A DNA stretch of 64,000 nt, from assembly GCF_900015215.1 (NCBI RefSeq), contig NZ_LN555523.1, positions 792,912 to 856,911 on the forward strand, given 5' to 3'. A model generated the notes under the pieces. That model did not search any database. It had not been told where the DNA came from and saw only the letters and a list, made by a program, of their open reading frames with translations. Position numbers and translations under genes: made by a program. This DNA is from Romboutsia ilealis. Its GTDB lineage: Bacteria > Bacillota > Clostridia > Peptostreptococcales > Peptostreptococcaceae. Numbering within the stretch: position 1 is the stretch's first letter; each line of letters opens with the position of its first letter. Shown here piece by piece: positions 50,994 to 59,796 of this stretch.

Positions 50994-51271
50994 TATGATA
51001 TCTCCTTTAACTTTTATTGCTATATTATATTAAACAAATAACATCTGTTAGAACTTTATAATAACTGTAAATATAAGATGAAATAGATATTATAAAATTA
51101 TAGATTAAATAATGTATTTGAATTTAATATAAAAAAATAAATATTATTAATATAATTGTTAAATAAATATTCATATAAGTATTGAAAATAATTGTAAAAT
51201 ATATTACTATAAAAATATAGAACGAATGTTTCGAAAAGGGAACGAAAATAAAACGTAATGAGGGGAATAAA

Positions 51272-52033
51272 ATGAAATCACAAATAGGATACTTTAAAAC
51301 TAATATACAAGTGCTAAAATTTGATAATATAAAAGACATAGATAAAATAATATTTAATCACTACATAACTAAAAAAGTAAACTACAACAACATGAATGGA
51401 AATTTACCAAAAGGCCAATTTTACATAAGTAATGGTACAGTTTCCAAGGATTTAAACATATCAATAGGAAAAGCCAAAAGACTTATAAAAAACTTCAAAG
51501 AACTAAACATAATACAATTAGTTCAATTAGGAAACACTGACAATAAGCCATCAGTATACGAATACAGCAATAATATTGACCTAGGCTATGACCTAGGACA
51601 CAACCTAGGTAATGATATTAAAGAAGCTAGTAATAGCAATAATTTATGCTTATTAGACGAACATACATACGATATAGGTGACGATATAGAGAACTGCCAC
51701 TCTAAAAAGAATAATATAAATAATAATAAAATAGTTTCTTGTGTAGTTGATTATTTAAACAAAAAAACTGGTAAGAGATTTAAAAAAACATCAGTTAAAA
51801 CAAAGAGCCTTATAAATGCAAGGCTTAATGAAGGATTTGATGAAGAGGACTTTTACAGGGTAATAAATATAAAATCAAAACAATGGTTATACACTGAAAT
51901 GGAAAAATACTTAAGACCAGAAACATTGTTTAGCAATAAGTTTGAAGGATATTTAAACGAAGAAGTTGATATAAATGAGGATATAGATGATTTAAATGAT
52001 ATAAAACCATTTGATATAGAATTTGATTTTTAA
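51272..52033 (+). CDS. phage-type replication initiation protein (HTH plus Phg_2220_C-like domain)
   Basis: The 253-residue product has an N-terminal winged-helix part (residues 25-85: GTVSKDLNISIGKAKRLIKNFKEL split as a helix-turn-helix) and a low-complexity linker (DLGYDLGHNLGND). The C-terminal domain has VVDYLNKKTGKRFKKTSVKT, INARLNEGFDEEDF and YLRPETLFSNKFEGYLNE. The last blocks are the conserved ending of phage and ICE replication proteins. It would load the helicase encoded next at an origin. GAGGGG before the ATG. Confidence 0.85.
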   Translation: MKSQIGYFKTNIQVLKFDNIKDIDKIIFNHYITKKVNYNNMNGNLPKGQFYISNGTVSKDLNISIGKAKRLIKNFKELNIIQLVQLGNTDNKPSVYEYSNNIDLGYDLGHNLGNDIKEASNSNNLCLLDEHTYDIGDDIENCHSKKNNINNNKIVSCVVDYLNKKTGKRFKKTSVKTKSLINARLNEGFDEEDFYRVINIKSKQWLYTEMEKYLRPETLFSNKFEGYLNEEVDINEDIDDLNDIKPFDIEFDF

Positions 52034-52063
52034 AATAATTTTATTTAACTAGGGGGAAGAAAC

Positions 52064-53365
52064 ATGGCACCATTAGAAGCTATAAATATAGAAAATTCAA
52101 TACTTGGAAGTATTATATTAGACAATACCTTAGCATATAAGCTAGATGAATTAACAAAAGATATGTTTTCAGTATCATACAACAAAGAAATATTTGAAAT
52201 AATGAAAAATTTACATAAAAACAATTACACATTAGATATACCAACAATAAAAACTAAATTAGATGAAAGAAAAGTAGATGTGATGATTTCTTACATAAGT
52301 AAATTATCATCAATAGGTGAGACTTATGCAATAGATACACATATAAACATATTAAAGGATAAGTTTAAAAGAAAATGTATAAAATTAAGTTGCATGAATT
52401 TAATAACTGAAATACTTGAAAACAAAGATATAGATTCATCTCTTTTTAAATTTGAAAATGATATAAAAAATACAATAGATCAAGATATAGACGATAAAGA
52501 TGATATGAGTTCTATTTGTGAAAGAATACTAGATTTTCTTGAAAATGATAAAGAAACTGGTCTTAAATTTGGAGTTAAGTTATTAGATGAAGTTATAGGA
52601 GGTCTTTTTAAAGGAGAGCTTACAACTATTGCTGCTAGAAGTGGAGTTGGTAAAACTGCATTAGCACTTCAAATAATGTTAAACTGTGCAAATCAAGGTA
52701 AAAAGGTATTATTTATAAGTAGGGAAATGAGTAATGAGCAAATAGTTATGAGAAATATAAGTAAAAAAACAGGAATAAGTGCTAAAAGTTTAAAGTACAA
52801 AAACTTAAAAGAAATAGATTGGAAAAATATAATAGATGTAATGCATGAGTTTAGTAAGGATAACTTAATATACATAAATGATAGAATAAGCACAATACCT
52901 CAGTTAAAAAGAAGAATAAGACAAGTTAAGCCTGATTTGGTAATAGTGGATTATTTACAGCTTTTAACTATAGAACAAAACTTACAAAATAGGGAAAGAG
53001 AAGTTGCAACTTTATCTAGGGAACTTAAAAACATAACTTTAGATTTTCATATACCAGTTATACAGTTAAGTCAATTAAATGATGAAATGAAGGATTTAAG
53101 ACCTTGGGGAGAGCGTCCAATGAGAGATAGTAAGGCAATATTTCATGATAGTAATAATGTTGTATACATACATGAGCCAGTACTTTCTGACTTTGAAGAA
53201 GCGGTTATAAATATTAAAAGAGACAAAAAAAGTATACTTAAAGCAAGGGAAGAGGGAATAAAAATAGTAGATTTAATAGTTGCTAAATGTAGAGATGGAG
53301 AAACTAAGTTTAGACATTATTGCTACAATGGGCCAAGGCTACATTTTCAACATATAGATTATTAG
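52064..53365 (+). CDS. DnaB-like replicative helicase
   Basis: The 433 residues comprise an N-terminal DnaB domain (NIENSILGSIILDN) and the RecA-like motor with Walker A ARSGVGKTALALQI near residue 195, SREMSNEQI, Walker B LVIVDYLQLL and IPVIQLSQLN. The C-terminal motif (IVAKCRDGET) is also DnaB-like. It lies 30 bp after the replication initiator. No rplI gene is nearby, so this may be a second, element-derived helicase rather than the main chromosomal dnaB. AGGGGGAAG site. Confidence 0.92.
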   Translation: MAPLEAINIENSILGSIILDNTLAYKLDELTKDMFSVSYNKEIFEIMKNLHKNNYTLDIPTIKTKLDERKVDVMISYISKLSSIGETYAIDTHINILKDKFKRKCIKLSCMNLITEILENKDIDSSLFKFENDIKNTIDQDIDDKDDMSSICERILDFLENDKETGLKFGVKLLDEVIGGLFKGELTTIAARSGVGKTALALQIMLNCANQGKKVLFISREMSNEQIVMRNISKKTGISAKSLKYKNLKEIDWKNIIDVMHEFSKDNLIYINDRISTIPQLKRRIRQVKPDLVIVDYLQLLTIEQNLQNREREVATLSRELKNITLDFHIPVIQLSQLNDEMKDLRPWGERPMRDSKAIFHDSNNVVYIHEPVLSDFEEAVINIKRDKKSILKAREEGIKIVDLIVAKCRDGETKFRHYCYNGPRLHFQHIDY

Positions 53366-53374
53366 GAGGATAAT

Positions 53375-53635
53375 ATGAATTATATAAAAGTGGAAGATAT
53401 TCCAGAGGAATTTGTGGGACTTGCTAACTTTATGGGGATTGATAAGTTTATTGAGTTTTGTAATGAATACGGAGGGATAGCTATTTATTTTCCAAGTAAG
53501 AAAACCCTTCTTAGAAATGGAAGAAATAGAGAGATTATAAATATGTATAATGGAAAAAATATAAAAGATCTTGCAAGGGCATTTGAAATAAGTGAGGTTC
53601 AAGTTAGAAATATTATTAAAAGCTCGAAGTGCTAA
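53375..53635 (+). CDS. small Mor-like HTH protein, 86 aa (paralogue 1)
   Basis: The N-terminal half (IPEEFVGLANFMGIDKFIEFCNEYGG) precedes a strand (YFPSKKTLLRNGRNREI) and a C-terminal HTH (IKDLARAFEISEVQVRNIIK). The RNREI plus HTH layout is that of the Mor/phage transcription-activator family. It shares the pattern with the gene at 54728. It follows the helicase by 9 bp (TAGGAGG), so it belongs to that operon. Its stop lies inside a small hairpin (CGAAGT/ACTTCG). Confidence 0.75.
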   Translation: MNYIKVEDIPEEFVGLANFMGIDKFIEFCNEYGGIAIYFPSKKTLLRNGRNREIINMYNGKNIKDLARAFEISEVQVRNIIKSSKC

Positions 53636-53745
53636 CTTCGTCAATGAGATATACATACTTACGTTATGGATATCTTTGTTGCTCAAAATTTGTGTCGTTA
53701 ATAGCTAAAACTAGATATTTCTAAAGAATAAAGGGGTAGCAGTTG

Positions 53746-53898
53746 CTACCCCTTGTTCATGCTTAAAATGTTTTTAGATAGTTCATTTATACTATCTGTT
53801 AAAATGGTAAGTTTTCCTTCGATTCTAATAAGTAAGTACATACTTATAGCAATTGGAAAGCCTACATTTGCAATCAGAACTTCTAAATTACCATCCAT
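53746..53898 (-). CDS. YvrJ-family small membrane protein, 50 aa
   Basis: ATG at 53898 reads to the TAG at 53746-53748. It has one helix, ANVGFPIAISMYLLIRIEGKL, whose GFPIAxxxYLLxRxE pattern is the YvrJ signature, then a short charged helix. It is the third member of the DUF1659-DUF2922-YvrJ cassette. There is no clear ribosome site, and the start lies 8 bp after the DUF2922 stop, so coupled translation is likely. A GGGGTAGCA/TGCTACCCC hairpin over its stop codon may be the operon terminator. Confidence 0.8.
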   Translation of the reverse strand: MDGNLEVLIANVGFPIAISMYLLIRIEGKLTILTDSINELSKNILSMNKG

Positions 53899-53906
53899 AT
53901 ATTATA

Positions 53907-54134
53907 TTAAAATACTAAGTCGTAGTTAGTAGTATCAGTTTCAACAACTTTTGCAGAAACTAATGATGCTAAATCAGATCCACCTGGTGCAAATATGTTT
54001 TTCTCTTTTATAAGTTCCATACAAGTTTTTACTTCTTCTTCTGTTAAATCCTCTTTTGGGTTATCCACTGTTAATGATACCTTTTTATCATCTGTAGTTT
54101 TAAAAGTCATAATTAATTTTTTATTTAATTCCAT
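53907..54134 (-). CDS. DUF2922 protein, 75 aa
   Basis: The protein reads LIMTFKTTDDKKVSLTVDNPKEDLTEEEVKTCM and so on, with VSAKVVETDTTNYDLVF at the end. This is the DUF2922 pattern of two beta strands, a helix and two strands. The function is unknown. The family is nearly always found beside DUF1659 and YvrJ genes, as here. TAGGAGG precedes the ATG. Confidence 0.92.
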   Translation of the reverse strand: MELNKKLIMTFKTTDDKKVSLTVDNPKEDLTEEEVKTCMELIKEKNIFAPGGSDLASLVSAKVVETDTTNYDLVF

Positions 54135-54219
54135 AATAAAATCCTCCTAATAATATTAATTTTAATAATATAAAGTACTTCAAAAGTTAAAACCTTAATT
54201 GATAGCTATTTCAAAATGA

Positions 54220-54266
54220 TATTTTTGAAATGTTTCGCTGACACATCGCTCAAGCGAAGTAAATTT
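54220..54266 (+). repeat. short right-module copy inside the DUF1659-DUF2922 operon
   Basis: TTTTTGAAATGTTTCGCTGA, then ACATCGCTCAAGCGAAGTAA and ATTTT. It keeps both ends of the right module but lacks its centre. The DUF1659 stop codon is at its edge. Confidence 0.7.
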
Positions 54267-54487
54267 TATGCTAAAGTTGTGTTGTCTATTTTAGCAACTT
54301 CTAAAACTGGGTACTCTTGAAGTGATTCGATAGCACTTGCTACTTCGTATACATCTTCATTAGAAGCGTTGTATTTAACATTTGAAAATGTTTTGCTTTT
54401 TACTTTAGTTTTACCTGTTAAATCATCTTTTCCTAAATCAAATTTTAATCTAAGTCCTGCTGGATTATTTAATACTGTAACTGCCAT
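54266..54487 (-). CDS. DUF1659 protein, 73 aa
   Basis: AVTVLNNPAGLRLKFDLG, KTKVKSKTFSNVKYNASNED and VYEVASAIESLQEYPV match the DUF1659 layout of beta strands and one helix. First gene of the DUF1659-DUF2922-YvrJ operon. TAGGAGGT precedes the ATG. Confidence 0.92.
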   Translation of the reverse strand: MAVTVLNNPAGLRLKFDLGKDDLTGKTKVKSKTFSNVKYNASNEDVYEVASAIESLQEYPVLEVAKIDNTTLA

Positions 54488-54727
54488 ATAAGTTACCTCC
54501 TAAATTTTATTTAAGCTATTTGTAAAGCTTATATTTATATATTAACTAAAAAGTTGTAAGTATAATTTCAATGTAGTTTTCTAAAGTATATTTAAAAGTA
54601 TTTTCCTAGAAAGTTTTTATATTAAAAACTACAATTATATTAAAGTAAGATATTGTTGTACTTAGACATTAAAATTACAAAATATTATGGCATAGATAGT
54701 TTAAATTTAAATTTTGGAGGGGTTAAA

Positions 54728-54979
54728 ATGAAGTTAAGAAAAGAAGATGTATATGAACATTTAGAAATGTTGTATGAAATTGTTGGGGAGGAGAAATATT
54801 TAGAAATAGTTAGGATGTATGGAGGAAGTAATCTTTATATACCAACTTATAAAGCTACTATTAGAAATGGTAGGAATAGGGAAATTAAGAAGAGGTACAA
54901 TGGAGTTAATGCAAGTTATCTTGCTGCTGAGTACGGTATGAGTGTTAATAATCTGAGAAATATTATTAAAGAGAACTAA
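54728..54979 (+). CDS. small Mor-like HTH protein, 83 aa (paralogue 2)
   Basis: I use the ATG at 54728 with GGAGGGG upstream. The upstream 25 codons in frame lack support. YEIVGEEKYLEIVRMYGGSN, ATIRNGRNREIKKRYNG and an HTH ending NNLRNIIKEN parallel the 53375 protein. The shared RNGRNREI core shows common descent. It faces away from the DUF1659 operon, suggesting it may regulate that operon. Confidence 0.75.
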   Translation: MKLRKEDVYEHLEMLYEIVGEEKYLEIVRMYGGSNLYIPTYKATIRNGRNREIKKRYNGVNASYLAAEYGMSVNNLRNIIKEN

Positions 54980-54994
54980 ATAGAAAACAACTAA

Positions 54995-55030
54995 AAAGGC
55001 TATGAATTTATAGTCATAGCCTTTTAAAAT
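54995..55030. terminator. bidirectional terminator
   Basis: AAAAGGCTATGA/TCATAGCCTTTT hairpin between the HTH gene and the converging blaR1-like gene. Confidence 0.85.
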
Positions 55031-55113
55031 AAATAATTATTGTTCTTTAATTTTGGTATAGAATACATAAGATTATCTACATACTTGTCAATGTTTTAAC
55101 TATTTTTGTTTAA

Positions 55114-56295
55114 TTAATCTATTCTATATTCACCTATAATATTTTTTCCACTCTCATCATAAAGAGGTATCATTCTAATAGGATTCTTTTCTTTTTCTTT
55201 AATATAGGCTTCAACTTCTTCTAGTGTATTTAAAGGTTGTGGGTTATATAAATCATTTTTTTTAACATAGCCTATCTTATTGTTAGTACCAACTGCCTTT
55301 ATAAATTCATTTAAATCTACATTTTCTGCATGTACTTCATCTGTAGCATTAGAATATTGAAATAAAAATGCGGTAGATGTTACTATCGTACATAAAACAA
55401 TACATAAAGTTATTCCTCTTTTTTTATTTTTTAGCAGAAACATATTATTAATTCTCCTTTTAACCTTATTTGACTTCTTAGTCTTAAGTTGAGATATGTA
55501 TAGGGGAATTTCTATTTGATTATTAGATTTTATTGTGTCAAGCAACATTAATGAATATTCCTTTATTTCAAATAAAGAGTAGTTGTCTATTACAGTCTCA
55601 TCACAAGATAGTTCACACTGTTCATAAAAAAAGTTCCTTAATATGTATATAATAGGATTAAACCAGTATATTATATTAACCATCGTCATCAAGCACTTAA
55701 AAAAATTATCTTTCCTTTTATAATGAATTAGTTCATGTTTAAGTATAAAGTTTAATTCAGATTCAGTATATTTTTTATCAGGTAATATTATCTTTGATTT
55801 AAAAATTCCAGTAATTATAGGTGTATATAATCCATCTAACTTATATATATCTACATTTTGTTTTATCTTTAAATCATTTTGCTGATTTATTAGCACATTG
55901 ATTATTAAATTATCATTTATACTTTGCCTAGCTCTAGACAAAGCTAGGTTAAATTTTATATATTTGTATAATAGGTATATACTTATAAATACTATAATAA
56001 TTAGCCATATATAAAATAATAAATTAAAAAGATTAAATCCATTATTTATAAATTTAGAATAAGGATTTATATTTATAGATTTAGAAGATAGATTATTACT
56101 AGTATATAGCTGTTTTGGTAGATAAATTTTAATTTTAAAAATAAACAGCATTCTTATAGCTATTATTATAGATAGATTGTACTTAAATTTAGAGTTATAT
56201 TTAAAGTTATCATTATTAGATAAATAAATAAATATAGCTATAGGGATAAAAGAATAGAAACTTAATTTTATAATCTCAATAAATATTTTATCCAT
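55114..56295 (-). CDS. BlaR1-like M56 membrane metallopeptidase without a penicillin-binding domain
   Basis: The 393-residue protein has about four transmembrane helices. The zinc motif KHELIHYKRKDN is in the loop near residue 190, with a third ligand Glu in CELSCDETV near 232, and a last helix near 295-313. Only about 75 extracytoplasmic residues follow, whereas BlaR1/MecR1 have a ~250-residue beta-lactam sensor there. It probably cleaves the adjacent BlaI-type repressor in response to a signal sensed another way. It begins 3 bp after the blaI stop. Confidence 0.9.
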   Translation of the reverse strand: MDKIFIEIIKLSFYSFIPIAIFIYLSNNDNFKYNSKFKYNLSIIIAIRMLFIFKIKIYLPKQLYTSNNLSSKSININPYSKFINNGFNLFNLLFYIWLIIIVFISIYLLYKYIKFNLALSRARQSINDNLIINVLINQQNDLKIKQNVDIYKLDGLYTPIITGIFKSKIILPDKKYTESELNFILKHELIHYKRKDNFFKCLMTMVNIIYWFNPIIYILRNFFYEQCELSCDETVIDNYSLFEIKEYSLMLLDTIKSNNQIEIPLYISQLKTKKSNKVKRRINNMFLLKNKKRGITLCIVLCTIVTSTAFLFQYSNATDEVHAENVDLNEFIKAVGTNNKIGYVKKNDLYNPQPLNTLEEVEAYIKEKEKNPIRMIPLYDESGKNIIGEYRID

Positions 56296-56298
56296 CGA

Positions 56299-56667
56299 TT
56301 ATTTCCTATCTTTTATCCAGGCTTCTAAATCTTTCAATTCTTTTTCCGAGATGTCTTCTTCTTCTCCAAGAGCAGATATAAAGCTAAATATAGATTTGTC
56401 ATGAACTAATTCAAGAAATTCTTTAGTTTCAAATTTAATATATTCATTATTAGATATTAAAACTTCATAAATTGTGTTTCTACCTTGTTTTTTTGCCTTC
56501 AAAAATCCTTTGTCTACTAACCTTGATAATACCTTACCTGTTGTACCTTTTAACCAAAGAAATTCTTTTAACATATAGTCTGCAATATCCTTTGATGCTA
56601 TATGGTCCATATTTTGGCTCCATATAAATTTCATAATTCTTAATTCTGTAACTGGAAGTTTTTTCAT
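56299..56667 (-). CDS. BlaI/MecI-family transcriptional repressor
   Basis: The 122 residues show the winged helix (LRIMKFIWSQ, ASKDIADYML, GTTGKVLSRLVDKGFL, then KKQGRNTIYEV) and a C-terminal dimerization helix. Members repress their own operon and are inactivated by proteolysis by the M56 partner. An ideal promoter with two 12-bp palindromes lies upstream. No beta-lactamase is adjacent, so targets may be elsewhere. AGAGG precedes the ATG. Confidence 0.93.
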   Translation of the reverse strand: MKKLPVTELRIMKFIWSQNMDHIASKDIADYMLKEFLWLKGTTGKVLSRLVDKGFLKAKKQGRNTIYEVLISNNEYIKFETKEFLELVHDKSIFSFISALGEEEDISEKELKDLEAWIKDRK

Positions 56668-56689
56668 TAATTATACCTCTACTTTCTTA

Positions 56690-56736
56690 AGACAAATGTC
56701 TAATAAGATTATATTAGACATTTGTCTTATAGTCAA
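56690..56736 (-). promoter_or_regulatory. blaI-blaR1 promoter with two BlaI-type operators
   Basis: On the minus strand TTGACT (56736-56731), 17 bp, TATAAT (56713-56708). The palindrome AGACAAATGTCT lies between the -35 and -10 (56727-56716) and its equivalent AGACATTTGTCT follows the -10 (56701-56690). Centre spacing is 26 bp. Both keep the ACA..TGT core of BlaI/MecI sites. Autorepression follows. Confidence 0.8.
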
Positions 56737-57309
56737 TTGATTTATATTTGCCTAAATACACTTTTTTTATTTGATGAATTATTATATTAAATGCAACACT
56801 TAAAAATAGTTTAAGAGTTTATACTCATGTTACAGTAAGGTATAAAAAATACACCTACTTTAAAATTAATGATAGTAATAATGCTGATATAATTTTAATA
56901 TAATAAGTTAAACAAATCTGTAATAAAGTATATTAAACAATTAGTTAAGTCGGCTAAACAACTTGATATTTTATGGGGGGATAAATGTGTAAATTATTGT
57001 AAATTCAAAATCATTAATTGAGAAAAAGTAGAATTGAAATTTTATCTAAAGAAAATTGTATAGACAATGTTAAACAAAGTCATAGATACACTTATATATA
57101 GGAAGATGAATATGATTTATTAGTAATTGGCTTAAACAAAAATAACAAGCAGTATTTATATAATATATAAATACTAAAAAGAGAAAAAATGTAAAGGTTA
57201 TGGTTTTAGACTTTTATGAAAATAGCGTTTTATTTTAAAAGTTCTACACAATTATGTGGAGCTTAATTTTGCAATGAAAAATATAAAAATATAATGGATA
57301 AGTGATAAT
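56737..57309. other. gap with coding debris, no intact gene
   Basis: A GGGGGG ribosome-like site near 56977 precedes ATGTGTAAATTATTGTAA, a five-codon frame. Further on, GAAGATGAATATGATTTATT begins a short frame (EDEYDLLVIGLNKNNKQY) that ends at 57167. These may be relics of a lost gene. No family is identifiable. Confidence 0.35.
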
Positions 57310-58242
57310 ATGAAAAATATAAAAAATATAAAAGAGTTTAATGCAATATTGATTTCAATTGCAATAATAATACCACTATTAGGAATTGGGTATTTATATT
57401 TTCAATTAAATTCCATGTACGACAAAGAAGAAGCGAAGGAAATAAGTACAACGCAAGAATCAGAAAAAAATAAAAAAAATGGTATAACTAATATACTTTT
57501 AGTTGGGGTAGATGGTAACAATATAGAAAAAGGTAACAGATCAGATTCCATGATGATTCTTACTATAGATGAAAAAAATCAAGATATAAGACTTACATCA
57601 TTAGCAAGAGATACTTATGTTGATATAGAAGGATATGGTAGTGAAAAATTAACACATGCATATGCTTATGAAGGAGCAAGTTTATTAATTCAAACAATAA
57701 AGAACAACTTTGGAATAGATGTAGACAAATATGTAGCAGTTAGTTTTGAATCCTTTGAAAAAATAATAGATATATTAGATGGAATTGAAATTAATGTATC
57801 TAAAAAAGAAGTTAGCCAAATAAATGGGATAAAAAAATCAGGAACTCAAACTTTAAATGGTTCACAAGCGCTAGAATATAGTAGAATAAGATATATAGAT
57901 AGCGCCTATGAAAGAGATAACAGACAAAGAAAGGTTATAGAAGCCCTATACAATAAGCTTGTAAATGACTCTAATGGTAATCTTATGAGTGTATTAAACG
58001 AAGTACTTAGATATACTAAAACTAATATGTTACCACTTGAAATAGTATCTATTGCAAATAAAGCTATAAAGATAAATGATACTGAATTTGATCAAGTTGA
58101 ATTTCCTTTTAAAGAAGCAAGAAAAGACAATAATATAAAGGAAAAAGGTTGGATAATAGAGTGGGATAAAGATTATAACAAAAATAAACTTGATAAATTT
58201 ATATATGATTATGCTAATTATGACAAATCAGATAGTAATTGA
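57310..58242 (+). CDS. LCP (LytR-CpsA-Psr) family phosphotransferase
   Basis: The 310-residue protein has one N-terminal transmembrane helix (13-32) and an extracellular LCP domain: TNILLVGVDGN, GNRSDSMMILTID, SLARDTYVDI, KLTHAYAYEG and SRIRYIDSAYERDNRQ. The conserved Arg and Asp residues bind the polyprenyl pyrophosphate head group. It attaches wall polymers such as teichoic-acid-like glycans to peptidoglycan. Own terminator. It neighbours the bla regulators but lies in the opposite direction. Confidence 0.93.
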   Translation: MKNIKNIKEFNAILISIAIIIPLLGIGYLYFQLNSMYDKEEAKEISTTQESEKNKKNGITNILLVGVDGNNIEKGNRSDSMMILTIDEKNQDIRLTSLARDTYVDIEGYGSEKLTHAYAYEGASLLIQTIKNNFGIDVDKYVAVSFESFEKIIDILDGIEINVSKKEVSQINGIKKSGTQTLNGSQALEYSRIRYIDSAYERDNRQRKVIEALYNKLVNDSNGNLMSVLNEVLRYTKTNMLPLEIVSIANKAIKINDTEFDQVEFPFKEARKDNNIKEKGWIIEWDKDYNKNKLDKFIYDYANYDKSDSN

Positions 58243-58267
58243 TGATAAAATATTAAGTTAAAAATAT

Positions 58268-58320
58268 AAGGCTAAGAATGTAAATTATATTATTTATATT
58301 CTTAGCCTTTTTATATTTTA
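58268..58320 (+). terminator. terminator after the LCP gene
   Basis: AAGGCTAAGAATGTAAAT pairs with ATTTATATTCTTAGCCTT (small bulge), then five T. Confidence 0.85.
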
Positions 58321-58448
58321 AGCGATAGTAAATTGCTGAAGCTGTAAACAAAGTAAATTTTATGTATAAAAATACCTTAAAATCATAGACTAATAGCTAG
58401 GTAAGTAGTAAAATTTAACAGTAGAATAAAATTTTGGGAGAGTTAAAA

Positions 58449-59000
58449 TTGAAAGAATTAATGGATTTATTTTGGACATTTTGTAGAATAGGTGGCCTTA
58501 CATTTGGTGGAGGTTATGCAATGTTACCTATGCTGCAAAAAGAAGTTGTAGAAAATCATAAATGGGCAACTGAAGAAGAGTTATTAGACTATTATGCAGT
58601 AGGTCAGGCAACGCCTGGAATAATAGCAGTAAATACTGCAACTTTTGTAGGATATAAAGAAAAGGGAGTAATAGGGTCAATATTTGCAACTTCTGGGGTT
58701 GTATTTCCTTCATTAGTTATAATAATGTCTATAGCAGGATTTATAGACAATTTTTCAGACTTAAATATAGTACAACATGCATTTTCTGGAATAAGAATAG
58801 CAGTTGGTGTACTTATACTTAATGCACTTATAAAACTTGTAAAAGGATCGGTTAAGGATATACTTGGAATAATATTATTTGTAGCTACATTTATAACATC
58901 ATCATTTTTAAATATATCTGTAGTTTATATTGTTATATCTGCAGCATTAATTGGAATTATAAGTGATTTTGTTAATAGAAAAAGAGGTAGTGAAAAATGA
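58449..59000 (+). CDS. chromate transporter half-protein, first subunit
   Basis: The 183-residue CHR domain starts LMDLFWTFCRIGGLTFGGGYAMLPML and has the conserved GQATPGIIAVNTATFVGY. It is a half-size ChrA that pairs with the next protein. Such paired CHR proteins are common in Firmicutes, and chromate is not necessarily the substrate. TTG start at 58449 with GGGAGAG 6 bp before it. The TTG at 58434 lies ahead of that site. Confidence 0.88.
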   Translation: MKELMDLFWTFCRIGGLTFGGGYAMLPMLQKEVVENHKWATEEELLDYYAVGQATPGIIAVNTATFVGYKEKGVIGSIFATSGVVFPSLVIIMSIAGFIDNFSDLNIVQHAFSGIRIAVGVLILNALIKLVKGSVKDILGIILFVATFITSSFLNISVVYIVISAALIGIISDFVNRKRGSEK

Positions 59001-59563
59001 TTTATATAACGTTATTTTTAGAGTTTTTTAAAGTTGGGTTATTTACTATAGGGGGAGGTTTGGCTTCTCTTCCATTTTTATATGAGTTAGCAGAAAAATA
59101 TACTTGGATTACCAATTCTATGATTGCTGATATGATTGCAATATCTCAATCAACACCAGGACCGATAGGTATAAATATGGCTACATATTCAGGGTTTAAG
59201 GCAGGAGGAATACTTGGAGGAATTGTTGCTACATTTGGTACAGTGCTTCCTTCATTTATTATAATAATTATTATTGCAAACTTTTTAAATAAATTTAAAA
59301 GTAGTAAATTAGTTGATAGTGCATTTAAAGGTTTAAGACCTGCTGTTACTGGGCTTATTGCTGTTGCTTGGTTTGAAATTATAAAAATATCTATAATAAA
59401 TGTAAGTAAGTTTTTACAAACTAATAATTTATTTGATATAGTTATAAACGTTAAGGCCTTAATAATATTTTTAGTTATATTTTTCTTAACTAAAAAGTTT
59501 GATAAACATCCTATAGTTTTTATAGGGATAGGCGCTTTAGTAGGTATAGTATTAAAATTATAA
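58997..59563 (+). CDS. chromate transporter half-protein, second subunit
   Basis: The second 188-residue CHR domain has FFKVGLFTIGGGLASLPFLYEL and ISQSTPGPIGINMATYSGFKAGG. The ATG overlaps the previous stop (ATGA), so the two are translated together and should form a heterodimer with inverted topology. It ends in a long hydrophobic region and is followed by a structured terminator. Confidence 0.9.
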   Translation: MIYITLFLEFFKVGLFTIGGGLASLPFLYELAEKYTWITNSMIADMIAISQSTPGPIGINMATYSGFKAGGILGGIVATFGTVLPSFIIIIIIANFLNKFKSSKLVDSAFKGLRPAVTGLIAVAWFEIIKISIINVSKFLQTNNLFDIVINVKALIIFLVIFFLTKKFDKHPIVFIGIGALVGIVLKL

Positions 59564-59596
59564 CTTTAAAAACAAATACTTATTATCAAGTAAAGA

Positions 59597-59652
59597 GGAT
59601 CCTGTATAGTGATACGAGAAAATATGTATCTATGCATAAGGGATCTTTTTTA
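59597..59652 (+). terminator. structured terminator related to 37008-37062
   Basis: GGATCCTGTATAGTGATACG, then AGAAAA and TATGTATCTATGC, then GGGATC and T6. The loop core GATACGAGAAAA is shared with the structure after the DAACS symporter. The T6 is also the start of a dispersed-repeat copy. Confidence 0.65.
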
Positions 59653-59769
59653 CGTACAAGGAAATTATTATATGAAATTTTTGATTGATAACTTATAAAT
59701 ATAAATAATATAATAACTTCAGAAACGTAAAAAATGACATTTTGAAATGCTTCGCCCATGCAGTGGATC
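59646..59769 (+). repeat. partial copy of the dispersed repeat (left module plus start of right)
   Basis: TTTTTTACGTACAAGGAAAT opens the left module and ACGTAAAAAA closes it. TTTTGAAATGCTTCGCCCAT begins a right module that stops after GCAGTGG. It lies immediately before the regulator gene. Confidence 0.75.
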
Positions 59770-59796
59770 AAATGTTCAAATAATTGGAGGGGTAAA

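Noticed and set aside
51000..55000. A complete prophage or plasmid
   Set aside because: Only an initiator, a helicase and small regulators are present; no integrase, partition, packaging or structural gene, and no attachment repeats seen.
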